This document shows, piece after piece, positions 44,191 through 53,156 of a DNA stretch of 64,000 nucleotides. Under the pieces are notes generated by a model. The model did not search any database. It was not told the DNA's origin and saw only the letters and a program-made list of their open reading frames with translations. The stretch is from NCBI RefSeq assembly GCF_000970325.1, contig NZ_CP009518.1, forward strand, positions 2,170,001 to 2,234,000. Reading direction: 5' to 3'. Source of the DNA: Methanococcoides methylutens MM1. Its GTDB lineage: Archaea; Halobacteriota; Methanosarcinia; Methanosarcinales; Methanosarcinaceae. The position numbers and the translations under genes are program-made. Every line of letters starts with the position of its first letter. The stretch's first letter is position 1.

Positions 44191-46224
44191 ATGGCAAAAT
44201 TAGATGTAAAAACAGAGCTAGAATCAGTCATTAACAACAGTCCTGCTGTAGTATTTCTATGCAAAACCGAAGAAGGCTGGCCTGTGGAATTCGTATCAGA
44301 TAATGTTGTGAAGTTAGGTTACAGCGTAGAGGACTTTGAATCCGGGTGCGTAAAATATGCTGATATCATCCACCCTGATGATCTTGAATATGTTAATTCT
44401 GAGGTAGTAAAGAATTCTGAAGAAGGAAACACGGAATACACATAGGAATATAGGATAGTCACAAAATCCGGAGATGTTCGGTGGGTTGATGACAGGACTT
44501 TTATTCGACGTGATGAAGCTGGTACTATAACTCATTATCAAGGGATCATTCTTGACATCACTGACCGCAAAAAGGCAGAAGAAGCTTTGGATGAAGCCTT
44601 AAAGCAAACAAAAGAATTGGAACTTGTTATTAATAGCAGTCCGGTTGTCGTATTCTTATGGAAGAATGAACCCAACTGGCCAGTAGAGGTTGTTTCAGAT
44701 AATATCCTTCAATTTGGTTATACTGCAAATGAGTTGATATCAGGTGAGGTTCTCTATTCTGATATAATCTATCCGGATGATCTTGAATATGTTCGTTCTA
44801 CTTTTGAAAAGAAACCCGGAGAGACTAACAAGGGTTTAACTGCAGATTATAGAATAATCACAAAATCCGGAGATGTTCGATGGGTTCGTGAGAGAACTTT
44901 GATCCGGCGGGATGAAGATGGGAAAATATCCCATTATCAGGGTATCATTCTTGACATAACTGAACGCAAAAAAGCAGAGGATGCTCTTCGTCTTGACGAG
45001 TTCCGTCTTGAGGCACTTTTGAAACTTAACAAAATGACTGCTGCTCCTTTGCAGGAGATAACGGATTTTGCCCGCGAGGAAGCTGTTAAGCTAACCAGAA
45101 GCAAACAGGGCTATCTTGCATTCATGAGTCCGGATGAAGGTGCTCTTATTATGCATTCATGGTCAAAGGATGCAATGAAGGAATGTGCAATAGAAGATCG
45201 AAAGTTCATATACCCCATCGAGACCACCGGTCTCTGGGGAGAAGCTGTAAAGCAGAGAAAACCAATAATTACCAATGATTACCAGGCTCCAAGTTCCCTT
45301 AAGAAAGGATATCCTCAAGGCCATGTGGAGCTGACGCGTCACATGAATGTTCCAATATTTGATGGTAATCGTATCGTTGCTGTTGCCGGGGTTGGAAATA
45401 AAGAAGAAGATTACGACGAATCTGATCTGCGGCAATTGATCCTGCTTATGCAGGGCATGTGGAGGCTTATCCAGCGTAAACAAATGGAAGAGGCACTACA
45501 GAAGTATTCGCAAGAACTCTCAAAAGCAGAGGTCGAGCTCAAGTCTCTTGATCGGATGGAGGCTGATTTCGTCTCAAGTAAAAAAGATGTTTCCCAGGTC
45601 ACTGAGTATGGTGAACTGATCGATGGTGAAACACTTGACATTATCGATGATCTGAAGAAAAAGGCCATCGACAATGTGCTACATAATTCTCAAAGGTTAA
45701 GACGATTAGTAGATTCTTTCGTTTATACAAGCATGGAAGAAGCTGATAAGATCGAGTACAATTTCGAGCCAATTGATATTTCCGGTCCTCTGGAAGATTC
45801 CCTTCTGGACACTATTTTCATTGTAGAGGAAAAAGATATCCTGGTGGAAAAGACGATACCTGAACAACTTCCTTTGGTCGATGGGGATGAAGAAAAACTG
45901 ATTGATATGTTCACGGTTCTTTTGGATGATGCTATTAGGTTCACTCCTCCCAAAGGGAAATTGACCATAAAAATCGATGCAGAAGAAAATGATCTGCACA
46001 TAATGGTTAAAGACAGTGGTCCAGGAATTCCGAAAAAACTAATACCTCATATGTTCCAGAGATTCTATGAGATTGGCGCCTCAATAAAACAAAGTTATGA
46101 AGGACTTGAATCTGGTCTTTACATCTGCAAGAAAATAGTTGATGCTCATGAAGGCAGGATAAAGATAGAGAGCAAAATTGGTGCAGGGACTGCGGTTCAT
46201 GTATGGCTTCCTAAAATAAAATGA
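44191..46224 (+). CDS. MsmS-like PAS-PAS-GAF sensor kinase with an in-frame TAG codon
   Basis: 677 codons if TAG at 44443-44445 (codon 85) is read through. The frame is open before and after, and both PAS domains (codons 1-130 and 133-262) align about 60 per cent: TAG aligns with a single alanine between EYT and EYRIVTKSGDVRW. In pyrrolysine-using methanogens TAG can be translated; otherwise only the part from about 44587 is made. Then a GAF domain (about 265-430) with one cysteine, Cys332 (MKECAIEDR), and a kinase region whose H box is replaced by FVSSKKDVSQV; HATPase motifs DSGPGIPKKL and GLYICKKIV remain. Architecture and position resemble the heme sensor MsmS next to msrG-mtsH of Methanosarcina acetivorans. 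Confidence 0.8.
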
Positions 46225-46329
46225 TTGTTTAAATACAGAAATATTCAAAAGCAATGTAATGACCTTATATGTATAGACTGAAATCAAAATTGACTGATAG
46301 ATCTGATCAAATTACATGAGTGGGAATAA

Positions 46330-47121
46330 ATGAAATCTGAGTTATTAGGCACTCTTTTCCTTTCGGAAAAAAGAAAAGACCTCCTTCTTTTGTTAATAGA
46401 AGGACCCAGGGATATTGATGAGATCAAAGAAACACTTGATGTAACCTCAAGTGCTATAATGACTCAGATAAAGATACTTATGAGCCAAGGCCTGATAGTG
46501 CATGAAAGTGGTCTCTACGAATTATCTGACATGTGCAGGGTAATTGTAAAAAAAATGCAGCCTTTATTGGATACTTTGTCGGTCTATGCGGATAACAAAG
46601 ATTATTGGGAAAATCACAATCTCAATGCTATTCCTTCAGATCTTCTGGAAAGGATCGAAGAGTTTGGTAATTGTGAAGTCATTGAACCAGACCTTAACCG
46701 CATGTATGAACTTCCAAAGAAGCTGGAAGATTCTCTCAGGCAGTCGAGTTATGTAAAAGAGGTTTCTTCATATTTCAGTCCGGCATATCCTGGGGTTTAT
46801 ATTGATCTTGCTAAAAAAGGCATCGATGTTTCTGTAATCGTAACAGAGCCGGTCTTTGATAGGCTTCAAAACGAATACAAGGAGGGAACAAAAGAGTTCG
46901 TGAATCTGGAATTTGGGAACCTTTTTGTTTGCGAAGAGAAAGTTGAACTTGCATCAAGTACTGTTACAGACAAATTCATGGCTCTATCTCTCTTCTATAA
47001 GACTGGAATATACCACAACCATGCTGTTATGAGCTTTGAAGAAAGTGCTTTGAAGTGGGGAGAGGACCTGTTCATGCATTATCTTGCCATCTCAAAACAG
47101 ATTACTGACGCAGATATATAA
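46330..47121 (+). CDS. Msr-type methyltransferase regulator (ArsR-like HTH + FilR1 domain)
   Basis: 263 residues. N-terminal winged helix (LLLLIEGPRDIDEIKETLDVTSSAIMTQIKILMSQGLIVHESGLYELSD) and a C-terminal FilR1/DUF1724 ligand-type domain (SSYVKEVSSYFSPAYPGVYIDLAKKGIDVSVIVTEPVFDRL, then GIYHNHAVMSFEESALKWGEDLF). Regulators of this type (MsrA-G) sit beside and control methylthiol/methanol methyltransferase genes in Methanosarcina. Gene order sensor-regulator-methyltransferase is the same as msmS-msrG-mtsH. The probable target is the palindrome array and promoter just downstream (inference). Confidence 0.88.
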   Translation: MKSELLGTLFLSEKRKDLLLLLIEGPRDIDEIKETLDVTSSAIMTQIKILMSQGLIVHESGLYELSDMCRVIVKKMQPLLDTLSVYADNKDYWENHNLNAIPSDLLERIEEFGNCEVIEPDLNRMYELPKKLEDSLRQSSYVKEVSSYFSPAYPGVYIDLAKKGIDVSVIVTEPVFDRLQNEYKEGTKEFVNLEFGNLFVCEEKVELASSTVTDKFMALSLFYKTGIYHNHAVMSFEESALKWGEDLFMHYLAISKQITDADI

Positions 47122-47173
47122 TATACTCAGCGTTTCCTTATTTTCCAAATATCCCTTTTCTACTTCCTAACAG

Positions 47174-47308
47174 CATTAATTAGATTAATGCCTTTAATCT
47201 GATTAAAGCCTTTAATTTTTCACTTGATCATGTTGGCAAGTCTTGAGATTAACGCCGTTAACGTGATGAAATCTATCTTTGACATTAATGCGGGTGACAT
47301 TGTTAATG
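47174..47308 (+). promoter_or_regulatory. Array of palindromic operator-like sites upstream of the mts-like gene
   Basis: Three inverted repeats share arms rich in TTAA(T/C) and a 3-base spacer: CATTAAT-TAG-ATTAATG (47174-47190), CTTTAAT-CTG-ATTAAAG (47192-47208) and TTAAC-GCC-GTTAA (47249-47261). The first two have centres 18 bp apart, the third 55 bp further. A looser CATT-GTT-AATG is at 47298-47308 and a CATTAATG at 47283. They lie upstream of TATA-like GTTATATATTT at about 47353, as expected for activator sites of the Msr-type regulator. Confidence 0.55.
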
Positions 47309-47463
47309 ACCTCTTGTAATATCAAAGTGGTTAATATATTACCGCAAGTTATGTTATATATTTCCAGCTCTTATCGTCATATGTAGCAAATTGAGATATT
47401 GACAACATTTGTCCAGCCAATATCTCAACAATAAACAGCAAAAAATGCTGGAGGTAACATTCT

Positions 47464-49368
47464 ATGACAGAAGAGATCTTTAACAAGTTAGCGGAAGCTG
47501 TGGTTTCCGGAAACAAGGATGAGGCAGTAGAACTGTCAAATAAGGCATTAGAGGAAGGTGTTGACCCATACGAGGCTATTATTGAAGGATTAGCCAAAGG
47601 AATGGAAATAGTCAGTGACAATTATGAGAAAGGAACTGCTTTCGTTCCCCATCTGTTGATTGCTTCAAATGCAATGTATGGTGGAATGGATGTTCTCACC
47701 CCTCATATGAAAACAGAAGGAGCAGCTAAGCCATCAAATGTTGTGATCGGTACAGTAGAGGGCGATGTCCATGACATCGGTAAGAACCTTGTCAAGACAA
47801 TGATGACTGCAGGAGGATTCAACCTTATAGACCTCGGGCATGATGTCCCTCTTGAAAAATTTATTGAGACTGCAAAAGAGAACCAGGCAGATGTCATCTC
47901 GATGAGTGCACTTATGACAACCACAATGGTTGGAATGGAGAAGGTCATCGAGATGCTTCAGGAAGATGGTTTAAGGGATTCCCTCATCGTGATGGTAGGA
48001 GGAGCACCTATCTCTGAAGAGTTTGCTGAAGCGATAGGAGCAGATAAAACTGCACCTGATGCATTGCATGCTTCACACTGGGTAAAGGATGCTGTAAGTG
48101 AACTTCCTCCTTCTGAAGAGAGGTGGAGTGATGAGAAGATCAACCTTTCCAAGATAAAATACAGGGAGATCCTTTCAAAGAAGAAGGTCAAGAGCAAAAC
48201 CGACATCGGCCTTGAGACTGCCAGACAGATCATTGATGAGTTCGAGAGTGTTGGTGTCAAGACAAAGGAAGAGATGAGCCATGCTGACAGGAGCCTTGCA
48301 GCTATGGCTGACAAGAAAGTTGATCGTCTTCCAGTCTATCCACTTGCTTGCGGTGTTCTCAGGAAATTTGCAGATGCAAGTTACAAGGACTATGCACTTG
48401 ACCCTGCCAAATTTGCAGAAAGCGCATTCCTTGGTGCAAAGTATCTGGACCTTGACATGTTCGTTGGCCTGATCGACCTGTCAGCTACTTCAGCTGATTT
48501 TGGATGTAAGATCAAGTACCCTGAAGATGATACTCCATCATCAGAAGGCCACCTTGATGACTATGAGAAACTTGAGGTCCCGGATGTCAAGGAAGGAACC
48601 CGTGCCTATGAACTCATCAAGGCATCAAAACTTGCCAAGGACAAGCTGAACAAGGAACTCGGCACTCCATTCGTTGGATTCCACGAAGGACCACTTCTCA
48701 CACTGACCCAGCTTATGGGTGCTGATCGTGTCCTGATGGATATGAAGACCAACCCGGATGTCGTTCTTGAAGCAGTCCAGAAATGTACAGACTATATCTG
48801 TCAGGTTTCAGAGGTCTTCTTCGAAGAAGATGCCTGTGATGCTCTTTGTATTGACAACCTCTGGTCAAACAATGTCATAATGGGTGAAGACGATTACTGG
48901 AAGTTTGATGGTAAGTTTGTCTATGACCAGCACCTTCCGATCTTCAAGAAGTATGATCAGCCGTACATCATCCACAACTGTGCTGATGCTGTCCATTTCG
49001 ACACACAGATCAAGAAGTTTGGAACCGCTCTGTACAGCTATGCATACTATGAGAAATCAAAGGACAAGGGCTCACAGAACTATGCAGACCTTATTCCAAA
49101 ATACGGAGATACCTGCTGTATGATGGGAGAAGTAAACCCGATCGAGTTCATGGACAACTCCCCAGAAGGTATACAGAAGATCGAAAATGATACTGAGGAG
49201 CTGCTCAAGGGTGTCCTTGAAACACTGAAGGAGAATGGAATGCAGTCCAAGTATGTCATGTCAACCGGATGTGAGGTTCCACCAGGAGGGCCGCTGACAG
49301 GTGTCAAGGCCATGGTAGACAAGGTCAAGGAACTTGGTCCACAGTTTCAGAAAGAGATAATAGGGTGA
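47464..49368 (+). CDS. Fused corrinoid protein/methylcobamide:CoM methyltransferase (MtsD/F/H-like)
   Basis: 634 residues. Residues 1-215 are a MetH-type corrinoid-binding domain, with DxHxxG as Asp101-His103-Gly106 (GDVHDIGKNLV) giving base-off cobalt coordination. A 55-residue linker leads to a UroD-fold methyltransferase (about 275-630) with the zinc ligands His504, Cys506 (IIHNCADA) and Cys603 (STGCEVPPGG). Fusion of this kind is known in MtsD, MtsF and MtsH of Methanosarcina, which use dimethyl sulfide/methanethiol. Predicted reaction: methyl transfer from a methylated sulfur compound to coenzyme M. GGAGGT ribosome site nine bases before ATG; strong codon bias suggests high expression. 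Confidence 0.88.
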   Translation: MTEEIFNKLAEAVVSGNKDEAVELSNKALEEGVDPYEAIIEGLAKGMEIVSDNYEKGTAFVPHLLIASNAMYGGMDVLTPHMKTEGAAKPSNVVIGTVEGDVHDIGKNLVKTMMTAGGFNLIDLGHDVPLEKFIETAKENQADVISMSALMTTTMVGMEKVIEMLQEDGLRDSLIVMVGGAPISEEFAEAIGADKTAPDALHASHWVKDAVSELPPSEERWSDEKINLSKIKYREILSKKKVKSKTDIGLETARQIIDEFESVGVKTKEEMSHADRSLAAMADKKVDRLPVYPLACGVLRKFADASYKDYALDPAKFAESAFLGAKYLDLDMFVGLIDLSATSADFGCKIKYPEDDTPSSEGHLDDYEKLEVPDVKEGTRAYELIKASKLAKDKLNKELGTPFVGFHEGPLLTLTQLMGADRVLMDMKTNPDVVLEAVQKCTDYICQVSEVFFEEDACDALCIDNLWSNNVIMGEDDYWKFDGKFVYDQHLPIFKKYDQPYIIHNCADAVHFDTQIKKFGTALYSYAYYEKSKDKGSQNYADLIPKYGDTCCMMGEVNPIEFMDNSPEGIQKIENDTEELLKGVLETLKENGMQSKYVMSTGCEVPPGGPLTGVKAMVDKVKELGPQFQKEIIG

Positions 49369-49435
49369 TATCTAACCCTATTGTTTTTCCCATATAGACT
49401 AACTTAGGCTTGAATTTAGCTGATTTCCCACTGGT

Positions 49436-49515
49436 CTTGCTTTGTGGAAGTTCTCCAAACTAAAATCACCAATTAGTTTCCGTATATGTGCCCGGATGAA
49501 TTTCTACAAAGCAAG
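49436..49515 (+). promoter_or_regulatory. Nested inverted repeats upstream of the ASKHA ATPase gene
   Basis: CTTGCTTTGT (49436-49445) and ACAAAGCAAG (49506-49515) form a perfect 10-bp outer repeat; inside, AAACTAA (49457-49463) and TTAGTTT (49473-49479) form a 7-bp hairpin. A TATA-like GTATATG lies near 49482. It can be a two-site operator around the promoter or a structured RNA between the methyltransferase and the downstream genes. The rest of the 223-bp gap holds a T tract ending the mts-like gene. Confidence 0.45.
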
Positions 49516-49591
49516 TACAAACAAGTAGGAAATCTTCAAAAAGTAAATGTGTTGGAGAATCTTGAATAATGATATAATGGAGATGATTAAT

Positions 49592-51523
49592 ATGTATCTT
49601 GGTCTTGGTATTGACACTGGGGGAACCTATACTGATTCGATTATTATGGATATTTCAACCGGAACAGTAATGGATTCCAATAAGTCGTTGACAACACACT
49701 CCAATCTTATAAAAGGGATCAAGAAATCCATTGAAGGCCTTGATAACAGTTATTTGAAAGATATAGAATTTGTTTCAGTTTCAACTACTCTTGCAACCAA
49801 TACGACACTTGAAGGAAAAGGGCATCCTGCAGGCCTTATACTTATCGGCCATTCGATCACTGGAGCTCTTTCAACTGACCATGTTCTTTCCATTAAAGGA
49901 GGCCATGATGCAGATGGCAATGTTATTGAGGAGCTTGATGATCTTGGTCTGGTTGAAGACTTTGTTATGGAGAATAAAGACAAAGTTTCATCTTTTGCAG
50001 TTTCATCTTATTTCGGGGTCAGGAATCCTGAATATGAAATAATAGTCAAAGGTCTCATTGGGGAACTGACCGATAAACCCGTTGTATGCGGGCATGAACT
50101 CTCAAGTAGTCTGGGTGCTTATGAAAGAGCTGTCACAGCATTGCTAAATGCACAGCTTATCCCTGTAACTGATCAATTCATACGCTCTATCCTTTCAGTA
50201 ATGGAAGAAAAGGGAATTGATGCTGACCTCATGATGATGAAATGTGATGGTTCTCTTGTCAGGATAGAAGATGCGCTCAAAAAACCTGTCGAATCAATCT
50301 TTTCGGGTCCCGCAGCCAGCCTTGTCGGTGCATCTCATCTTGCAGGCGTTAAGACATGCCTGACTATGGATGTAGGGGGTACAAGCACCGACGTATCAAT
50401 GATATCCAATGGAATTCCTGAAACAAGTGATAGTGGAGCTAAGGTAGGTGGCTGGAGCACTATGGTAAAGGCCATAAAGATGTGTACATCTGCTCTTGGA
50501 GGTGATAGTCATGTGTGGGTTCAGACAGGAGTTTCCATTGGTCCTAAAAGAGTCACTCCTCTATGTCTTGCAGCATATAACCACCCTGAGCTGATAGGAA
50601 AACTTGCTGAAATGGAAAAGCCAAATGTGCGTCATATGAATGATATCATACAACCAACTACTTTCTTTGTCAGAAGTGGTCCTGAACTTCAGGGCATGAA
50701 AAATTCTGTATTGAGCTCTAATGAGAGAGAAGTTCTCGATGTACTTGGTGATGAACCTCTCTCCCTATCCGATATTTCGATGAAACTTGGTGAGCATACT
50801 CTGATGTTCTCTAGTATACTTGCATCACTCGTAAAGAAAAGATATGTTCAGCAGATCGGTTTTACACCTACAGATGCATTGCATGTGTTAAGGGATTATA
50901 TCAAGTGGGATTCAAAAGCATCTTGTTTGGGAGCCGAACTACTCGCTGAGTATTTGGACATGGGAATGGGTAGTTTTTGTTCTTACATAAAAGAGCAAGT
51001 TGTAAAGAACATGTCTTTGAATATAATCTCCTTCTTTGAAGAAGATGTCAAGAGATCAGACATCGAGAAAATGATCGATTTTTCGTCTCCTGTTACATTC
51101 AAGGTTAATCATCCGGTGGTTCTTGTTGGGGGTCCTGTGAAGGCGTATTTGAACGATATCAACAACATGATAGATGCCAATATAATAGTCCCTGAACATC
51201 ATGAGGTCGGAAACGCCGTTGGTGCGCTTCTTGGAGATGTTGTTCACAGAACCGATGTTCTTGTGAGGGGGGCTGGTGCAGGCAGTAATCAATATGCTGT
51301 TTTCTCTGAGACCGGAAGAGAGGTCTTTGACGAATATACAGATGCTGTGGCACATGGCCTTGAACTCAGTAAAAATCTGATAGCCGAACATATGACTGGA
51401 TATGGGTTGGATATGAGTATGATCAGTTTTGATCTGACCAGGCATGATGTACGAAGTGGATTTGGTCCGAATCTTGAAACCAGGCTGGTAGCAACGGGTA
51501 TTGGAAGCCCAAGGAGGTATTGA
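49592..51523 (+). CDS. Hydantoinase/oxoprolinase-family ASKHA ATPase in a methyltransferase operon
   Basis: 643 residues. The N-terminus MYLGLGIDTGGTYTDS is the phosphate-1 loop of the ASKHA fold, followed by VSVSTTLATNTTLEGKG; the second ATP motif is LTMDVGGTSTDVSMI, and the adenosine motif is VNHPVVLVGGPVKAYL. A segment at about residues 380-425 (EREVLDVLGDEPLSLSDISMKLG...SSILASLVKKRYVQQIG) looks like a winged helix inserted in the fold. The family includes 5-oxoprolinase and hydantoinase A but also ATP-driven corrinoid reactivators such as RACo. Corrinoid reactivation is my guess here, not evidence. ATG 49592 follows GGAGATG; its stop is two bases before the chaperonin ATG. Confidence 0.8.
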   Translation: MYLGLGIDTGGTYTDSIIMDISTGTVMDSNKSLTTHSNLIKGIKKSIEGLDNSYLKDIEFVSVSTTLATNTTLEGKGHPAGLILIGHSITGALSTDHVLSIKGGHDADGNVIEELDDLGLVEDFVMENKDKVSSFAVSSYFGVRNPEYEIIVKGLIGELTDKPVVCGHELSSSLGAYERAVTALLNAQLIPVTDQFIRSILSVMEEKGIDADLMMMKCDGSLVRIEDALKKPVESIFSGPAASLVGASHLAGVKTCLTMDVGGTSTDVSMISNGIPETSDSGAKVGGWSTMVKAIKMCTSALGGDSHVWVQTGVSIGPKRVTPLCLAAYNHPELIGKLAEMEKPNVRHMNDIIQPTTFFVRSGPELQGMKNSVLSSNEREVLDVLGDEPLSLSDISMKLGEHTLMFSSILASLVKKRYVQQIGFTPTDALHVLRDYIKWDSKASCLGAELLAEYLDMGMGSFCSYIKEQVVKNMSLNIISFFEEDVKRSDIEKMIDFSSPVTFKVNHPVVLVGGPVKAYLNDINNMIDANIIVPEHHEVGNAVGALLGDVVHRTDVLVRGAGAGSNQYAVFSETGREVFDEYTDAVAHGLELSKNLIAEHMTGYGLDMSMISFDLTRHDVRSGFGPNLETRLVATGIGSPRRY

Positions 51524-51525
51524 AA

Positions 51526-53136
51526 ATGAGTTCAGTAATAAATAATGTGGGGCAACAACAGAACAATTTGGACGATATATATCAGCTTGCACAGAGTGTA
51601 CGCCAAAAGATCGGACTGGAAGGAGATGTTGAGGATAAAGAACTGATCGATCATCTGGAAACTGCATGTTCTGAGATAAAAGAACTCCTGAGTTCTTCTT
51701 TTGGCCCCAGGGGCCTTAATAAGCTGATCACAAATCATGTTGATGACATATATCTGACCAACGATGGAAGAACCATTATAGAACAAATGGATGTTCTGCA
51801 TCCAATAGTAACTTCTTTGAAAGAACTTTCACGATCGATGGATAAATCCTGTGGCGATGGTACGAAGACTGCAGTGATATTGGCATCCAGCCTTATCATA
51901 AATGCAGTGAAACTTATCAAAATGGGTTTCCACCCTACCACTATTATAAAAGGCTACAAACTTGCCCTTAATAAGGCGTATGAGCTTCTTGAGCTCAACA
52001 GCATAACTGCCAGATCATACGATGAGTCCTATGCTGCTATCCTGAGTGCAACTGTTAGTAAAGGCATAGAGTTCGATCAGGCAGAGGTGCTTTCAACTAT
52101 AGTTGTCGATGTGGTCGAACATCTGAGGACATTATCAGTTGATGGCTATCTTGATCTCGATGAAAATGTGAAGATAATGAAAAAGGTAGGTGGGCCTGAG
52201 ATTGTCCACCTTAACGGTGTCATTCTTGATGAGGCTCCTGCAAGGTTTGACATGCCACGATCATCTATTGATTCTAAGATCCTTATCCTGAACTATGATG
52301 TGAAGCTCAAGAGTGAAATTGTAAACTCCAGGCATAACATCAGCATGGATAGTATTGAAACTGCTTATCTGTTCGAAGAAGAGCGTAAGAGGATACTCGG
52401 CAATTTTGCTGAGAAGATCATCAATACTGGTGTAAATGTTGTTTTTTGTGAGGGTGATGTGGACTCTTGCATCGAAGAAAAGCTTGTGAAGAACAACATA
52501 TTGATGTTCAAGAAACTTAAAATGAAAGATCTTGAGAACATTTCAATGGCAACAGGTGCGGAGATAATGTCCATAAGAGATGACCTGCATGAACAGCACC
52601 TTGGAAGGGCGGATAAGGTTGAAGTTAAAAAGAGATGTGGAGAGGATTTTGCTTTCATAGAAGTTGAAGATCAGAAGTTTTCAACAATTCTGATATGGGA
52701 GCCTGCTAAATATGCACTTGAAAAGGTCGAAGAGGCTGCAGACGATGCATTAAACACAGCAGCATTCATTCTCAGGAACAAAATGGTAGTTACCGGAGGT
52801 GGTGGAATTGAGTTTGAACTTTCACAGATGTTGAGAAGCTATGCTTCTACAATAGAAGGAAAGGAACAGTTCGCCGTTATCGAGTATGCCAACGCACTCG
52901 AGGATATACCCCGGATACTGGCAAAGAACATGGGTATGAATGTTATCGATTCAATGACAAAAATGTCCTATCTCTACAATAAGGGTCTTGATGCAAGGGT
53001 TGATTATTCCAGAAAGATCATCGAGAACAATCCTCTTGTATATGATTCTGCCACCATCAAGAAGCTGGCCATCATCTCTGCCACTGAAACTGCAAACAGC
53101 GTTTTGAGGATCGACAAAATAGTGATGAAGAAATAA
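51526..53136 (+). CDS. Divergent group II chaperonin (thermosome-like)
   Basis: 536 residues over the whole length of a thermosome subunit: SSSFGPRGLNKLI, LTNDGRTIIEQMDVLHP, the nucleotide-binding GDGTKTAVILASSLI (thermosomes have GDGTT), KGYKLALNKAYELL, apical domain, TGGGGIEFELSQMLRSYA and the final NSVLRIDKIV. It lacks the C-terminal Gly/Met tail. Divergence from normal thermosomes is clear, and Methanosarcina acetivorans is known to have extra divergent Hsp60-4/-5 subunits; a relation is plausible. AGGAGGT lies seven bases before ATG 51526, inside the end of the ATPase gene, so the two are coupled. Probably folds a protein of this operon (inference). Confidence 0.87.
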   Translation: MSSVINNVGQQQNNLDDIYQLAQSVRQKIGLEGDVEDKELIDHLETACSEIKELLSSSFGPRGLNKLITNHVDDIYLTNDGRTIIEQMDVLHPIVTSLKELSRSMDKSCGDGTKTAVILASSLIINAVKLIKMGFHPTTIIKGYKLALNKAYELLELNSITARSYDESYAAILSATVSKGIEFDQAEVLSTIVVDVVEHLRTLSVDGYLDLDENVKIMKKVGGPEIVHLNGVILDEAPARFDMPRSSIDSKILILNYDVKLKSEIVNSRHNISMDSIETAYLFEEERKRILGNFAEKIINTGVNVVFCEGDVDSCIEEKLVKNNILMFKKLKMKDLENISMATGAEIMSIRDDLHEQHLGRADKVEVKKRCGEDFAFIEVEDQKFSTILIWEPAKYALEKVEEAADDALNTAAFILRNKMVVTGGGGIEFELSQMLRSYASTIEGKEQFAVIEYANALEDIPRILAKNMGMNVIDSMTKMSYLYNKGLDARVDYSRKIIENNPLVYDSATIKKLAIISATETANSVLRIDKIVMKK

Positions 53137-53156
53137 TTTTTAAGGGGGTTTCAAAC

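Noticed and set aside
44191-44445. Calling the first PAS segment a separate small gene or a simple pseudogene
   Set aside because: The frame continues in phase after TAG with full PAS similarity, so a single gene with one TAG codon fits better, though mutation cannot be excluded.
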